Part shown: piece by piece, positions 1 to 5,683 of the stretch
Numbering within the stretch: position 1 is the first letter of the stretch
Layout: every line of letters begins with the position of its first letter
NCBI GenBank assembly: GCA_007125435.1
Contig: SLDF01000021.1
Span: forward strand, 1 to 11,604
From: Saprospiraceae bacterium
Lineage (GTDB): Bacteria > Bacteroidota > Bacteroidia > Chitinophagales > Saprospiraceae
Length of the DNA: 11,604 nt
Reading direction: 5' to 3'
Notes under the pieces: model-generated
Databases searched by the model: none
What the model was told of the DNA's origin: nothing
What the model saw: the letters and a program-made list of their open reading frames with translations, nothing else
Translations under genes and position numbers: made by a program

Positions 1-2479
1 GACCAGCGTCACTTGAATAAATACTGATATAAGGCTGTTCCTCATAGGGGAAAGAAACATTACTATTTGACCTAAAAAGTCGTGGACTTTGATGCCCAAA
101 TGTCATTGAATTAAAATTTGCGTCGGTTGTTATTCTCAAACCTTCTTCTGCCGGTAAGTCCCATCCAAGATTGACCCGTTGCCCATTCTCAGCGTCTGCT
201 ATCATGATCGTGTCTCGTAGGAGAACTTCACCTGCGCTATTCTGAAGGACAAAAACTCGTGGTCCTTCCAATTCGGTATAAACCTTGACAGAATTGAGAC
301 GGACATTTTGTGCAACAGCAAAAATTAAGGCTCCACTATATGTATTATAATTGTAGTAATTGCTTCCACTAAAGTTGAGTTTCCCAACTTGAAAGGATGC
401 CCCCTTAAAGCTTGAATTATTGGTGACGTAAAAAATATTTTCTCCTTCATCAAGAATTACAGGCCATTCGAAACCTTCAAATGCTGCCAATTCATCATCA
501 GCTTCAAAATACCACTTAATGTGATCACCCTCAGCTGTAAGCGTTATATCTCTTTCAGTTTGCATCCTTTCAGTGGGGACAATAGGAGGCGGCACTTGGA
601 GTTTCTCAATAAAGATCGAATCAGAGATAAGAACTCCACAAGAGGTAGAAACTTCTGCAAAATACCAGCCTTCTTCCGTTATCTCAATTGAATGTCCTAC
701 TGTGCCGTCAGACCACGTCGGCTCAGAGTACCCATCTGCAATTAATTCAATGGATGAGCCACAACATATTCTTGTATCTACAACATCTTGTAAAACAGGT
801 GTAAAATCAGCATTTTCTAATATCGTTAATACTTCAGTCGGCAGTTCACAACCATTGGCATCAATAAGACGAGCAAAATAAATGCCCTCTGAATCGGCAT
901 CAATACTTTGAGACGTATGTCCTGTATTCCATTGATATGTATAATTAGCAGGTAGTGTAAGTGTAATGTGTTCATTTTCGCAGAGCACCAAGTCTCCCTC
1001 GTATTCAATATTTACCGGTTTTTCAATGCATATACCCTCGGTGACCAGATAAATATTTCTGGTATCTATATGATAATACCGATCTTCAATGCCTGATGGC
1101 CACTTAATGATTATAGAATCAGCGACAATATCTTTCGCCATTCCAAAATGTAAAATGTTGGAGGATTGTATGCCATAGCTTTCTCCCGCTCTCGCTTCTC
1201 TAGTTTGCATCCCCAACTCGCTGTAAACTCTAACTATAGCACCAATACCGTCTTTGTTGGACTCTGTGCCATTTAACCTGATACGCAACCAATTATTGTC
1301 ATTTCCGGGATTGAGCCAGACTAAGTCGTCTCTTAATAAAGAAGGGCTGTTGTAAGAGCTACCATATGAGCCATATACATCCAAAAAACCATCATTATTG
1401 AGGTCACCCACAGAGAAAGAGTGAATAGAGCCTTGATCGAAGGGGTTTCCCATCAATTCAAATGTACCGTCGCCAGAGTTCCGGTAAACACTCATACCGT
1501 TTCCTGTAAACATTAAATCCAGATAGCCATCATTATCCAAATCAAAGAATTTTACTTGAATGTGACGAGAATAGTTATTTATCCCGACCTCTGATGTAGC
1601 CTCAATATAATTACCAGCCCCATTATTTCTGTAAAATACAGAAGGGCTATCATGATTAATAAGAAAAAGGTCGTTATAGCCTATATTTCTTACATCTGCA
1701 AAATCTGCAGACCAGCTTTGAGCACCACTTGCTAGCCCAAGTTCATTTGCCGCTTCCAAGTATTCTCCACCTCCCATGTTTAAAAAAAGAGCATTTATTC
1801 GTCTAGGATCCTGAGGGCTAGTTACCCCACCTTTACATTTTGAGATATAAAGATCCATTCTGCCATCACCATTAACATCCGTCCATACACTCCCATAATT
1901 ACCAGAATTATCTGAAGGGGGCGTTGTAGTCATATCTATCCACTCATTCCTCGGTATGAGATTTCCGAAGCCATCATTACCCCATATTTTACTCTCATCT
2001 AAATCATCACAAATAAAAAGGTCAGTAAATCCGTCGTTATTGATGTCAAAAAAGTTAGTAGTCTGAGCAAAGAAGGGTAGAACGCCATCTAGCGTATCAA
2101 TGATAAATTCACCGTTAGCTGTCTGGCTTAAACGAATGTTTGTACCCTTAAAGGTTGCTCCAATAATATCCAAAAATCCATCATTATTTAAATCCGCAGC
2201 TGCAATACTCCAAAATTGATTGTCGTGAAAATTCAAATTTGAAAGAATAGTCCTGAATCTTCCAGTGCTTTGCTGAAAATCGACTTGGAGGTCTCTCGTA
2301 TTGTTTATCCTAAATATATCATCCAATAGATTACCATTCAAGTCGGAAATACCAATTGGAGCACCGGACCTAAATCTGTCGACATCTATCAAACTGGAAT
2401 TTGGGGTAAATTTTATCTGAGCAATGGACAGTTGAAATCCAAGTATGTTGAACAAACCGAGAAGAACAATATAGCGCAT
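1..2479 (-). CDS. Secreted FG-GAP/VCBS repeat protein with ASPIC/UnbV domain, C-terminus beyond the window
   Basis: One reading frame stays open for 826 codons from the ATG at 2479 to the left edge, so the C-terminus is missing. Residues 1-20 look like a signal peptide (hydrophobic core, then SIA before Gln21). Calcium-binding-type DxNxDGxxD motifs, typical of FG-GAP/VCBS beta-propeller blades, occur near residues 96-105, 145-153, 201-209, 313-321 and 359-367, with degenerate ones near 45-56 and 261-270. Residues about 395-463 match the ASPIC/UnbV domain as found in CRTAC1-like proteins (NWLRIRLNGTESNKDGIGA, then a REARAG block and KWPSG). From about residue 485 the protein resembles Ig-like repeats of Bacteroidota surface proteins (CENEHITLTLPANYTYQWNT). 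Such proteins are normally exported, often by the type IX system, and bind or adhere to matrix. A type IX sorting tail would lie outside the window, and no enzymatic function can be assigned. Domain assignment is solid; the role is inference. Confidence 0.88.
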   Translation of the reverse strand, partial: MRYIVLLGLFNILGFQLSIAQIKFTPNSSLIDVDRFRSGAPIGISDLNGNLLDDIFRINNTRDLQVDFQQSTGRFRTILSNLNFHDNQFWSIAAADLNNDGFLDIIGATFKGTNIRLSQTANGEFIIDTLDGVLPFFAQTTNFFDINNDGFTDLFICDDLDESKIWGNDGFGNLIPRNEWIDMTTTPPSDNSGNYGSVWTDVNGDGRMDLYISKCKGGVTSPQDPRRINALFLNMGGGEYLEAANELGLASGAQSWSADFADVRNIGYNDLFLINHDSPSVFYRNNGAGNYIEATSEVGINNYSRHIQVKFFDLDNDGYLDLMFTGNGMSVYRNSGDGTFELMGNPFDQGSIHSFSVGDLNNDGFLDVYGSYGSSYNSPSLLRDDLVWLNPGNDNNWLRIRLNGTESNKDGIGAIVRVYSELGMQTREARAGESYGIQSSNILHFGMAKDIVADSIIIKWPSGIEDRYYHIDTRNIYLVTEGICIEKPVNIEYEGDLVLCENEHITLTLPANYTYQWNTGHTSQSIDADSEGIYFARLIDANGCELPTEVLTILENADFTPVLQDVVDTRICCGSSIELIADGYSEPTWSDGTVGHSIEITEEGWYFAEVSTSCGVLISDSIFIEKLQVPPPIVPTERMQTERDITLTAEGDHIKWYFEADDELAAFEGFEWPVILDEGENIFYVTNNSSFKGASFQVGKLNFSGSNYYNYNTYSGALIFAVAQNVRLNSVKVYTELEGPRVFVLQNSAGEVLLRDTIMIADAENGQRVNLGWDLPAEEGLRITTDANFNSMTFGHQSPRLFRSNSNVSFPYEEQPYISIYSSDAG

Positions 2480-2533
2480 GGGGTAAATTTTGTTGATAAA
2501 GCCCCTACCTTAAAAATGAGTAAAAGGTTCCAT

Positions 2534-2541
2534 CAAAAATA
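2534..2541 (-). promoter_or_regulatory. Candidate -7 box for the FG-GAP protein gene
   Basis: Read on the minus strand this is TATTTTTG, a full match to the Bacteroidota -7 consensus TAnnTTTG, about 55 bases before the start codon at 2479. No TTG lies at the usual 17-23 base spacing upstream, so the call rests on one box in AT-rich DNA. Confidence 0.3.
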
Positions 2542-2572
2542 ATAAAAAGTAATGACACTTTTAGTAATAGGC

Positions 2573-2600
2573 AAAAAAGATTAGACACAAAGCCTAACCT
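2573..2600 (-). terminator. Terminator, diverged copy of the tRNA-Asn terminator, ending the GIY-YIG locus
   Basis: On the minus strand AGGTTAG pairs with CTAATCT around the loop GCTTTGTGT, followed by six T. The stem contains one G-T pair. Loop and flanks (TTTGTGT, GCGGAAAATGAGAG) are the same as in the terminator after the intact tRNA-Asn at 3264-3296, so this is a duplicated terminator. It now lies after the GIY-YIG gene and its tRNA fragment, and would end that transcript. Confidence 0.75.
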
Positions 2601-2618
2601 CTCATTTTCCGCTCTTAG

Positions 2619-2673
2619 CGCCCCCTCACCAGCTCGAACCAATTCCGATAGCTATCGGAACCATGATTGAAAG
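2619..2673 (-). pseudogene. tRNA-Asn 3'-part copy A, variable loop replaced by a palindrome
   Basis: On the minus strand this reads as the anticodon loop (CTTTCAA, against CTGTTAA in the intact gene), the 3' anticodon stem AATCATG, an 18-base palindrome in place of the short variable loop, the T loop TTCGAGC, and the acceptor 3' half AGGGGGC with the following G. The 3' strand of the T stem is TGGTG instead of CCAAG, so the T stem no longer closes. There is no D arm or 5' acceptor half, so it cannot be a working tRNA. It begins one base after the stop codon of the GIY-YIG gene and runs into a copied terminator. The intact parent is at 3314-3387 and a sister fragment at 3210-3263. Confidence 0.8.
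2643..2660. repeat. 18-base perfect palindrome TTCCGATAGCTATCGGAA, copy 1
   Basis: The sequence is its own reverse complement over 18 bases and is identical to the copy at 3229-3246. In both places it sits exactly where the variable loop of the tRNA-derived sequence should be. Its small size and two identical copies suggest an extragenic palindrome or a recognition site; which one cannot be decided from this window. Confidence 0.9.
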
Positions 2674-2674
2674 A

Positions 2675-2965
2675 TTATGAATACTTCAAAAGAAGCTTTT
2701 CAGCCATTTCGGGATACATTTTTAAATTTTTAATATATTTTTTTGACTTCATTCTCTTAATATGACTTTCAATATGTCTTGCTGTAGTCATAGATGGACA
2801 TTCTATTTCTAAAAATATTGTCCAATCGTTTACTTGTGATGTATACTTATTGTCATAGTATTTAGTATTATGCCTATAAACTCTTTGGTTTACATCCAAA
2901 GTTGTTGCACCAATATAAAATTTATCAATTGATTGAGAAAATAATATATATACACGCGCAGCCAT
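2675..2965 (-). CDS. Single-domain GIY-YIG nuclease (UvrC-N/URI type)
   Basis: This 96-residue protein consists of a GIY-YIG domain only. VYILFS at residues 5-10 and FYIGAT at 16-21 supply the two halves of the GIY-YIG signature (here VYI and YIG). The conserved Arg is in QRVYRHN (27-33), and the metal-binding Glu is in HIESHIKRMKSKKYIKNL (64-81). The length is usual for the small Bacteroidota and Firmicutes members, which lack a separate DNA-binding domain. The family cuts DNA through a single divalent metal ion; the physiological role of these short members is unsettled. The start at 2965 gives the MAARVYIL beginning typical of the family; the upstream leader is A-rich with no clear Shine-Dalgarno. 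The setting is striking: tRNA-Asn fragments lie on both sides, with the stop codon one base from fragment A. This suggests a small mobile or homing unit at a tRNA gene. Confidence 0.9.
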   Translation of the reverse strand: MAARVYILFSQSIDKFYIGATTLDVNQRVYRHNTKYYDNKYTSQVNDWTIFLEIECPSMTTARHIESHIKRMKSKKYIKNLKMYPEMAEKLLLKYS

Positions 2966-3209
2966 ATAAGAAGTTGGTTTTTGCCCTTTTCTTTACAAGT
3001 TTACTAAAATATAGTTAAAATACAGATGAGGCACCTTTGTGTATTTCAGAAAAACAGGGATTGTGGCTTTTTAAATTATTGCTTTATGCTATTCACAGAA
3101 AACGCCCCTTTAAAAACAAAATATTGGACAATTTATAATGCTAGAATCATATATGATGAAGGCTAGATACCTGACTTGATATTGTAAAGGCTCTTTAAAT
3201 TCGACATTG

Positions 3210-3263
3210 CCTCTTGGGCTCGAACCAATTCCGATAGCTATCGGAACCATGATTGAAAGTCAT
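3210..3263 (-). pseudogene. tRNA-Asn 3'-part copy B, variable loop replaced by a palindrome
   Basis: On the minus strand this holds a nearly complete anticodon arm (ATGACTTTCAATCAT, against ATGACTGTTAATCAT in the intact gene), the 18-base palindrome, then an exact 19-base match to the T arm and the start of the 3' acceptor strand (TTGGTTCGAGCCCAAGAGG). Similarity ends there; the rest of the acceptor, the D arm and the 5' half are absent. It starts immediately after the T run of the terminator of the intact tRNA-Asn. Compared with copy A it keeps the intact T stem and more of the anticodon arm but lacks the acceptor end and the terminator. Confidence 0.8.
3229..3246. repeat. 18-base perfect palindrome TTCCGATAGCTATCGGAA, copy 2
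   Basis: This is identical to 2643-2660 and has identical neighbours on both sides (GCTCGAACCAA on the left, CCATGATTGAAAG on the right), so the two belong to one direct repeat of at least 40 bases. Confidence 0.9.
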
Positions 3264-3296
3264 AAAAAAAGAGATTAGACACAAAGCCTAATCTCT
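3264..3296 (-). terminator. Intrinsic terminator of tRNA-Asn
   Basis: On the minus strand AGAGATTAG pairs perfectly with CTAATCTCT. Two further pairs (G-T, C-G) leave the loop TTTGT, and seven T follow. It begins 17 bases after the end of the tRNA. A diverged copy lies at 2573-2600. Confidence 0.85.
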
Positions 3297-3313
3297 CATT
3301 TTCCGCTTTTTTG

Positions 3314-3387
3314 CGCCCCCTCTTGGGCTCGAACCAAGGACCCCATGATTAACAGTCATGTGCTCTAACCAGCTGAGCTAAGGAGGC
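3314..3387 (-). tRNA. tRNA-Asn (anticodon GTT)
   Basis: The 74-base minus-strand sequence folds into a full cloverleaf. The acceptor is GCCTCCT with AGGGGGC (one T-G pair) and discriminator G. The D arm contains AGCTCAGCTGGTTAGAGCA. The anticodon stem ATGAC/ATCAT region encloses the loop CTGTTAA with anticodon GTT. The T stem is CTTGG/CCAAG with loop TTCGAGC. CCA is not encoded (CAA follows the discriminator). It is a single gene with its own promoter box and terminator. Its 3' part has been copied twice downstream on either side of a GIY-YIG gene. Confidence 0.97.
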
Positions 3388-3415
3388 TTTAAAAGATTTA
3401 CTTTTCAAAAGCGAG

Positions 3416-3458
3416 TGCAAATATATGGTCTTTCAAAATAAATAAACAATATTTGCAC
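3416..3458. promoter_or_regulatory. Inverted repeat GTGCAAATA / TATTTGCAC between divergent transcripts
   Basis: GTGCAAATA at 3416-3424 and TATTTGCAC at 3450-3458 are perfect inverted copies of 9 bases, 25 bases apart. The left arm is the -7 box of tRNA-Asn. The right arm makes AATATTTG (7 of 8 to TAnnTTTG) on the plus strand, about 25 bases before the kinase start at 3481. This fits a pair of divergent promoters. A shared regulator is possible but not shown. Confidence 0.45.
3418..3449 (-). promoter_or_regulatory. Promoter of tRNA-Asn
   Basis: On the minus strand a TTG at 3449-3447 is followed after 21 bases by TATATTTG at 3425-3418, a full match to the Bacteroidota TTG / TAnnTTTG promoter pattern. 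The -7 box ends about 30 bases before the mature 5' end of the tRNA, leaving room for a short processed leader. Confidence 0.65.
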
Positions 3459-3480
3459 TGAAAAAAATAAAAGAAAAATT

Positions 3481-4410
3481 ATGAGTCTCTTAACCGTTGG
3501 TACAGTTGCATTTGACAATATAGAAACACCCTTTGGCAAGGCAGAAAAAGTAATCGGTGGGGCAGCTACATATATCTCCTGGGCTGCATCTTATTTTACT
3601 AATGATATACATATTGTGTCTGTAGTCGGCGAAGATTTTCCTGAGGATGAGTTGAGTGCCCTGGAAAGTAGAGGCGTCAATCTGGAAGGCCTTCAAAAGA
3701 AGAAGGGTGAAAAGTCTTTCTACTGGTCAGGGCGGTACCACACGGACATGAATACAAGGGACACATTGGATACACAGCTGAATGTGTTGGCGGATTTTGA
3801 GCCAATCCTGCCAGAGTCGGCTAAGAAGGCAGAATTTGTCATGCTTGGCAATCTCACTCCTCAGGTGCAGATCTCTGTGATAGATCAATTGGAGACTAAG
3901 CCGAAGCTCATAGTCTTGGATACGATGAACTTTTGGATGGACACCGCCATGGATAGCCTTAGGGAAGTGCTGCATCGCATTGATGTATTGACAATTAATG
4001 ACGAAGAGGCCCGACAATTATCAGGGGAGTATTCATTGGTCAAAGCGTGGCATAAAATAAAGGAGATGGGGCCAAAGTATCTGATCATCAAGAAGGGCGA
4101 ACATGGGGCGCTCCTATTTCATGAGGACTATATTTTTTCGGCTCCGGCGCTTCCACTTGCCGAGGTATATGATCCGACTGGAGCCGGTGATACATTTGCA
4201 GGAGGCTTCATTGGCTATCTGGCCAGTACAGGCAATGTATCCTACCCCAACATGAAACTAGCCGTGATCTATGGGTCAGCAATGGCCTCTTTCTGCGTTG
4301 AGAAGTTTAGTCTCGAAAGAATGAAAAGCCTGGATAGCGACCAAATTGAGAATCGCATAGAGGAGTTCGAGAACCTTGTATACTTCGACACAAAGCTAAA
4401 CGGTAAATAA
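3481..4410 (+). CDS. PfkB-family carbohydrate/nucleoside kinase (ribokinase fold)
   Basis: The 309-residue protein has the usual length of the family. The N-terminal glycine motif is at residues 26-30 (GGAAT), in the region that closes over the sugar or nucleoside substrate. TINDEEA at 171-177 carries the N-x-x-E motif that helps bind magnesium-phosphate. KKGEHGALL at 204-212 precedes the nucleotide site. DPTGAGDTFAGGF at 231-243 is the second PfkB signature with the anion hole and the catalytic base Asp237. The family transfers the ATP gamma phosphate to a hydroxymethyl group; the actual substrate cannot be read from sequence. The protein should be cytoplasmic. The start at 3481 is the first ATG after an A-rich Bacteroidota leader and gives the standard beta-strand opening (LLTVGTVAFD). 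The next gene in this direction is 269 bases away with a structured repeat between, so it is probably a single-gene unit. Confidence 0.93.
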   Translation: MSLLTVGTVAFDNIETPFGKAEKVIGGAATYISWAASYFTNDIHIVSVVGEDFPEDELSALESRGVNLEGLQKKKGEKSFYWSGRYHTDMNTRDTLDTQLNVLADFEPILPESAKKAEFVMLGNLTPQVQISVIDQLETKPKLIVLDTMNFWMDTAMDSLREVLHRIDVLTINDEEARQLSGEYSLVKAWHKIKEMGPKYLIIKKGEHGALLFHEDYIFSAPALPLAEVYDPTGAGDTFAGGFIGYLASTGNVSYPNMKLAVIYGSAMASFCVEKFSLERMKSLDSDQIENRIEEFENLVYFDTKLNGK

Positions 4411-4462
4411 TTTGGACTTTTTTGGTCAGCCATTTGGTTTAGATAGTGGTTTGGCTTTTTGG

Positions 4463-4602
4463 GCATCACCCTTCTCCCCAACACTTTGGGGAGAAGGGTC
4501 GCTATGTTTCGGGGCTCGCTATTCGCTCGGCCTCGATTCCGCTAAGGCTACATCGAGTCTGGCTTCGCATCCGCTTCGCCACCCACTCCACAGCGCTGAT
4601 GC
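4463..4602 (-). repeat. Structured dispersed repeat, copy 1 (inverted relative to the copies at the right end)
   Basis: Read on the minus strand this 140-base block starts with GCATCAGCG and ends with GGGTGATGC, which pair through GCATCA/TGATGC. Inside are TGGC...GCCA, CTCGAT...ATCGAG (4557-4552 with 4537-4532), GGCCGAGC-GAATA-GCGAGCC and a 14-bp perfect hairpin (ACCCTTCTCCCCAA with loop CACT on the plus strand, 4468-4499). The blocks GGGTGGCGA, AGCCAGACTC, GAGGCCGA, GAGCCC and TAGCGACCC recur in the same order at 11489-11601, and in part at 10992-11080. No open frame explains it. It fills most of the gap between the kinase and phosphodiesterase genes. No T run follows the strong hairpin, so it is not a classical terminator. 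Confidence 0.85.
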
Positions 4603-4614
4603 AATAAAAAGTCT

Positions 4615-4622
4615 TAAATTTG
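4615..4622 (+). promoter_or_regulatory. Candidate -7 box for the glycerophosphodiester phosphodiesterase gene
   Basis: TAAATTTG matches TAnnTTTG fully and lies 58 bases before the chosen start at 4680. No TTG lies at the normal distance upstream. The transcribed leader would contain a short inverted repeat TTTCC-CTGG-GGAAA near 4644-4657, followed closely by a run of T, so an attenuator-like element cannot be excluded. Confidence 0.35.
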
Positions 4623-4679
4623 CATTCACACCTATGGATGCATTTCCCTGGGGAAACCCTTTTTTATAAAACCATACTT

Positions 4680-5579
4680 ATGAGATACTTTTCTTTGATT
4701 ATTTTAACACTAATTATGAGTTGCCAGAATACAGGTCAGCAGAAAATAGATATACAAGGACATCGTGGCGCAAGAGGCAACCTACCTGAAAACTCTATCC
4801 CTGCTATGCTCTATGCTATAGATGCCGGTGTAAGCACCCTGGAGCTCGACGTAGTTATGACTGCAGATAGCCAGATAGTAGTGTCTCATGAGCCTTGGAT
4901 GTCATCTACTATTTGCCTATTCCCTGATGGTCAACCTATAAGTGCGGACGAAGACATGTCACTTAATATATTTAAGATGACCCTGAAGGAAGTCCAATCC
5001 TTTGATTGTGGATCCGTGATACACCCTCAGTTTCCAAAGCAAAACCCAATTGAAGTCAGCAAGCCGTTACTCTCAGACTTATTGGATGCTTGTGAACAAT
5101 TTGTAAAAAAAGGCAATAAAAAGCCAATTAGTTATAATATCGAAATCAAATCACACCCCGACGGAGATGAGGTCTATCACCCTACAATAGATGTATTCTC
5201 AGAGTTGGTCATCAAGGTTATCGATAGTAGTATTCCTAAAAACAGATATAATATTCAATCCTTTGATGTGAGGACATTGCAGTATATACACAAGACACAT
5301 CCTGATATTACCTTATCATATCTCATCGGAGACATGGGCGGTAAGCCCTTATCAGCACTAGTAGATGATCTCGGCTTCGTTCCTCCTATTATAAGCCCTT
5401 ACTATCCTCTAGTGGATCAGACATTCATGGATGAAGCTGTAAAACTTGGTACATCAGTCATACCGTGGACTGTAAATGACAAAGACATCATGAAGAACCT
5501 CGTGTCCATTGGGGTGGATGGCATTATTACGGATTACCCTATGATGGGTATAGAGCTTTTCGGGTCTTATCAAGAATAA
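4680..5579 (+). CDS. Glycerophosphodiester phosphodiesterase, lipoprotein
   Basis: The enzyme family hydrolyses glycerophosphodiesters to sn-glycerol 3-phosphate and an alcohol with a divalent metal in a TIM barrel. Visible hallmarks are GHRGARG at residues 27-33 (catalytic His28, Arg29), PEN at 36-38, the metal ligands Glu55 and Asp57 in LELDV, the second catalytic His70 in SHEP, Glu155 and Lys157 in NIEIKSHP, SFDVRTLQYIH, and the closing WTVND...GVDGIITDYP. The start at 4680 is preferred over the in-frame ATG at 4620 because it gives a lipoprotein signal, MRYFSLIILTLIMSC, with Cys15 as the lipid-carrying residue. The longer version would bury it. The protein should sit on the periplasmic face of a membrane. 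The 299-residue length is normal. It stands between a structured repeat and gpmI, which has its own promoter, so no operon is evident. Confidence 0.93.
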   Translation: MRYFSLIILTLIMSCQNTGQQKIDIQGHRGARGNLPENSIPAMLYAIDAGVSTLELDVVMTADSQIVVSHEPWMSSTICLFPDGQPISADEDMSLNIFKMTLKEVQSFDCGSVIHPQFPKQNPIEVSKPLLSDLLDACEQFVKKGNKKPISYNIEIKSHPDGDEVYHPTIDVFSELVIKVIDSSIPKNRYNIQSFDVRTLQYIHKTHPDITLSYLIGDMGGKPLSALVDDLGFVPPIISPYYPLVDQTFMDEAVKLGTSVIPWTVNDKDIMKNLVSIGVDGIITDYPMMGIELFGSYQE

Positions 5580-5621
5580 TTTTGCCGGTTGAACCCTAAA
5601 TTCCTTTAGTCTGTTGAGTTT

Positions 5622-5649
5622 TTGTTTACCGGATCGAATTGTATATTTG
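5622..5649 (+). promoter_or_regulatory. Promoter of gpmI
   Basis: TTG at 5622-5624, inside TTTTTG, is followed after 17 bases by TATATTTG at 5642-5649, a full TAnnTTTG box; a second TTG at 5614-5616 would give 25. Transcription would start near 5656, about 28 bases before the ATG at 5684. An in-frame ATG at 5639 lies inside this promoter and is therefore not the start. Confidence 0.65.
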
Positions 5650-5683
5650 GCCACTAACAATTAATAATACATATACCCATATA

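Noticed and set aside
573..1008. Open frames on the plus strand (573-881) and minus strand (826-1008) inside the large FG-GAP gene
   Set aside because: They are out-of-frame shadows; the 826-codon frame over the same bases has clear domain content.
3210..3263. A second functional tRNA (Glu, anticodon TTC)
   Set aside because: Only the anticodon and T arms are present; the D arm and 5' acceptor half are missing and the variable loop is an 18-base palindrome.
4412..4669. 85-codon plus-strand open frame between the kinase and the phosphodiesterase genes
   Set aside because: It coincides with structured repeat copy 1, and its composition (Ser/Ala/Leu/Gly-rich translation of stem sequence) is explained by the repeat.
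4620..4679. Upstream in-frame ATG giving a 20-residue longer phosphodiesterase
   Set aside because: The extension is not signal-like and would displace the lipoprotein signal that starts at 4680; it also begins inside the candidate -7 box.
5639..5683. Upstream in-frame ATG for gpmI
   Set aside because: It adds 15 untypical residues before the standard MKKAFLMILDGWG start and overlaps the promoter.
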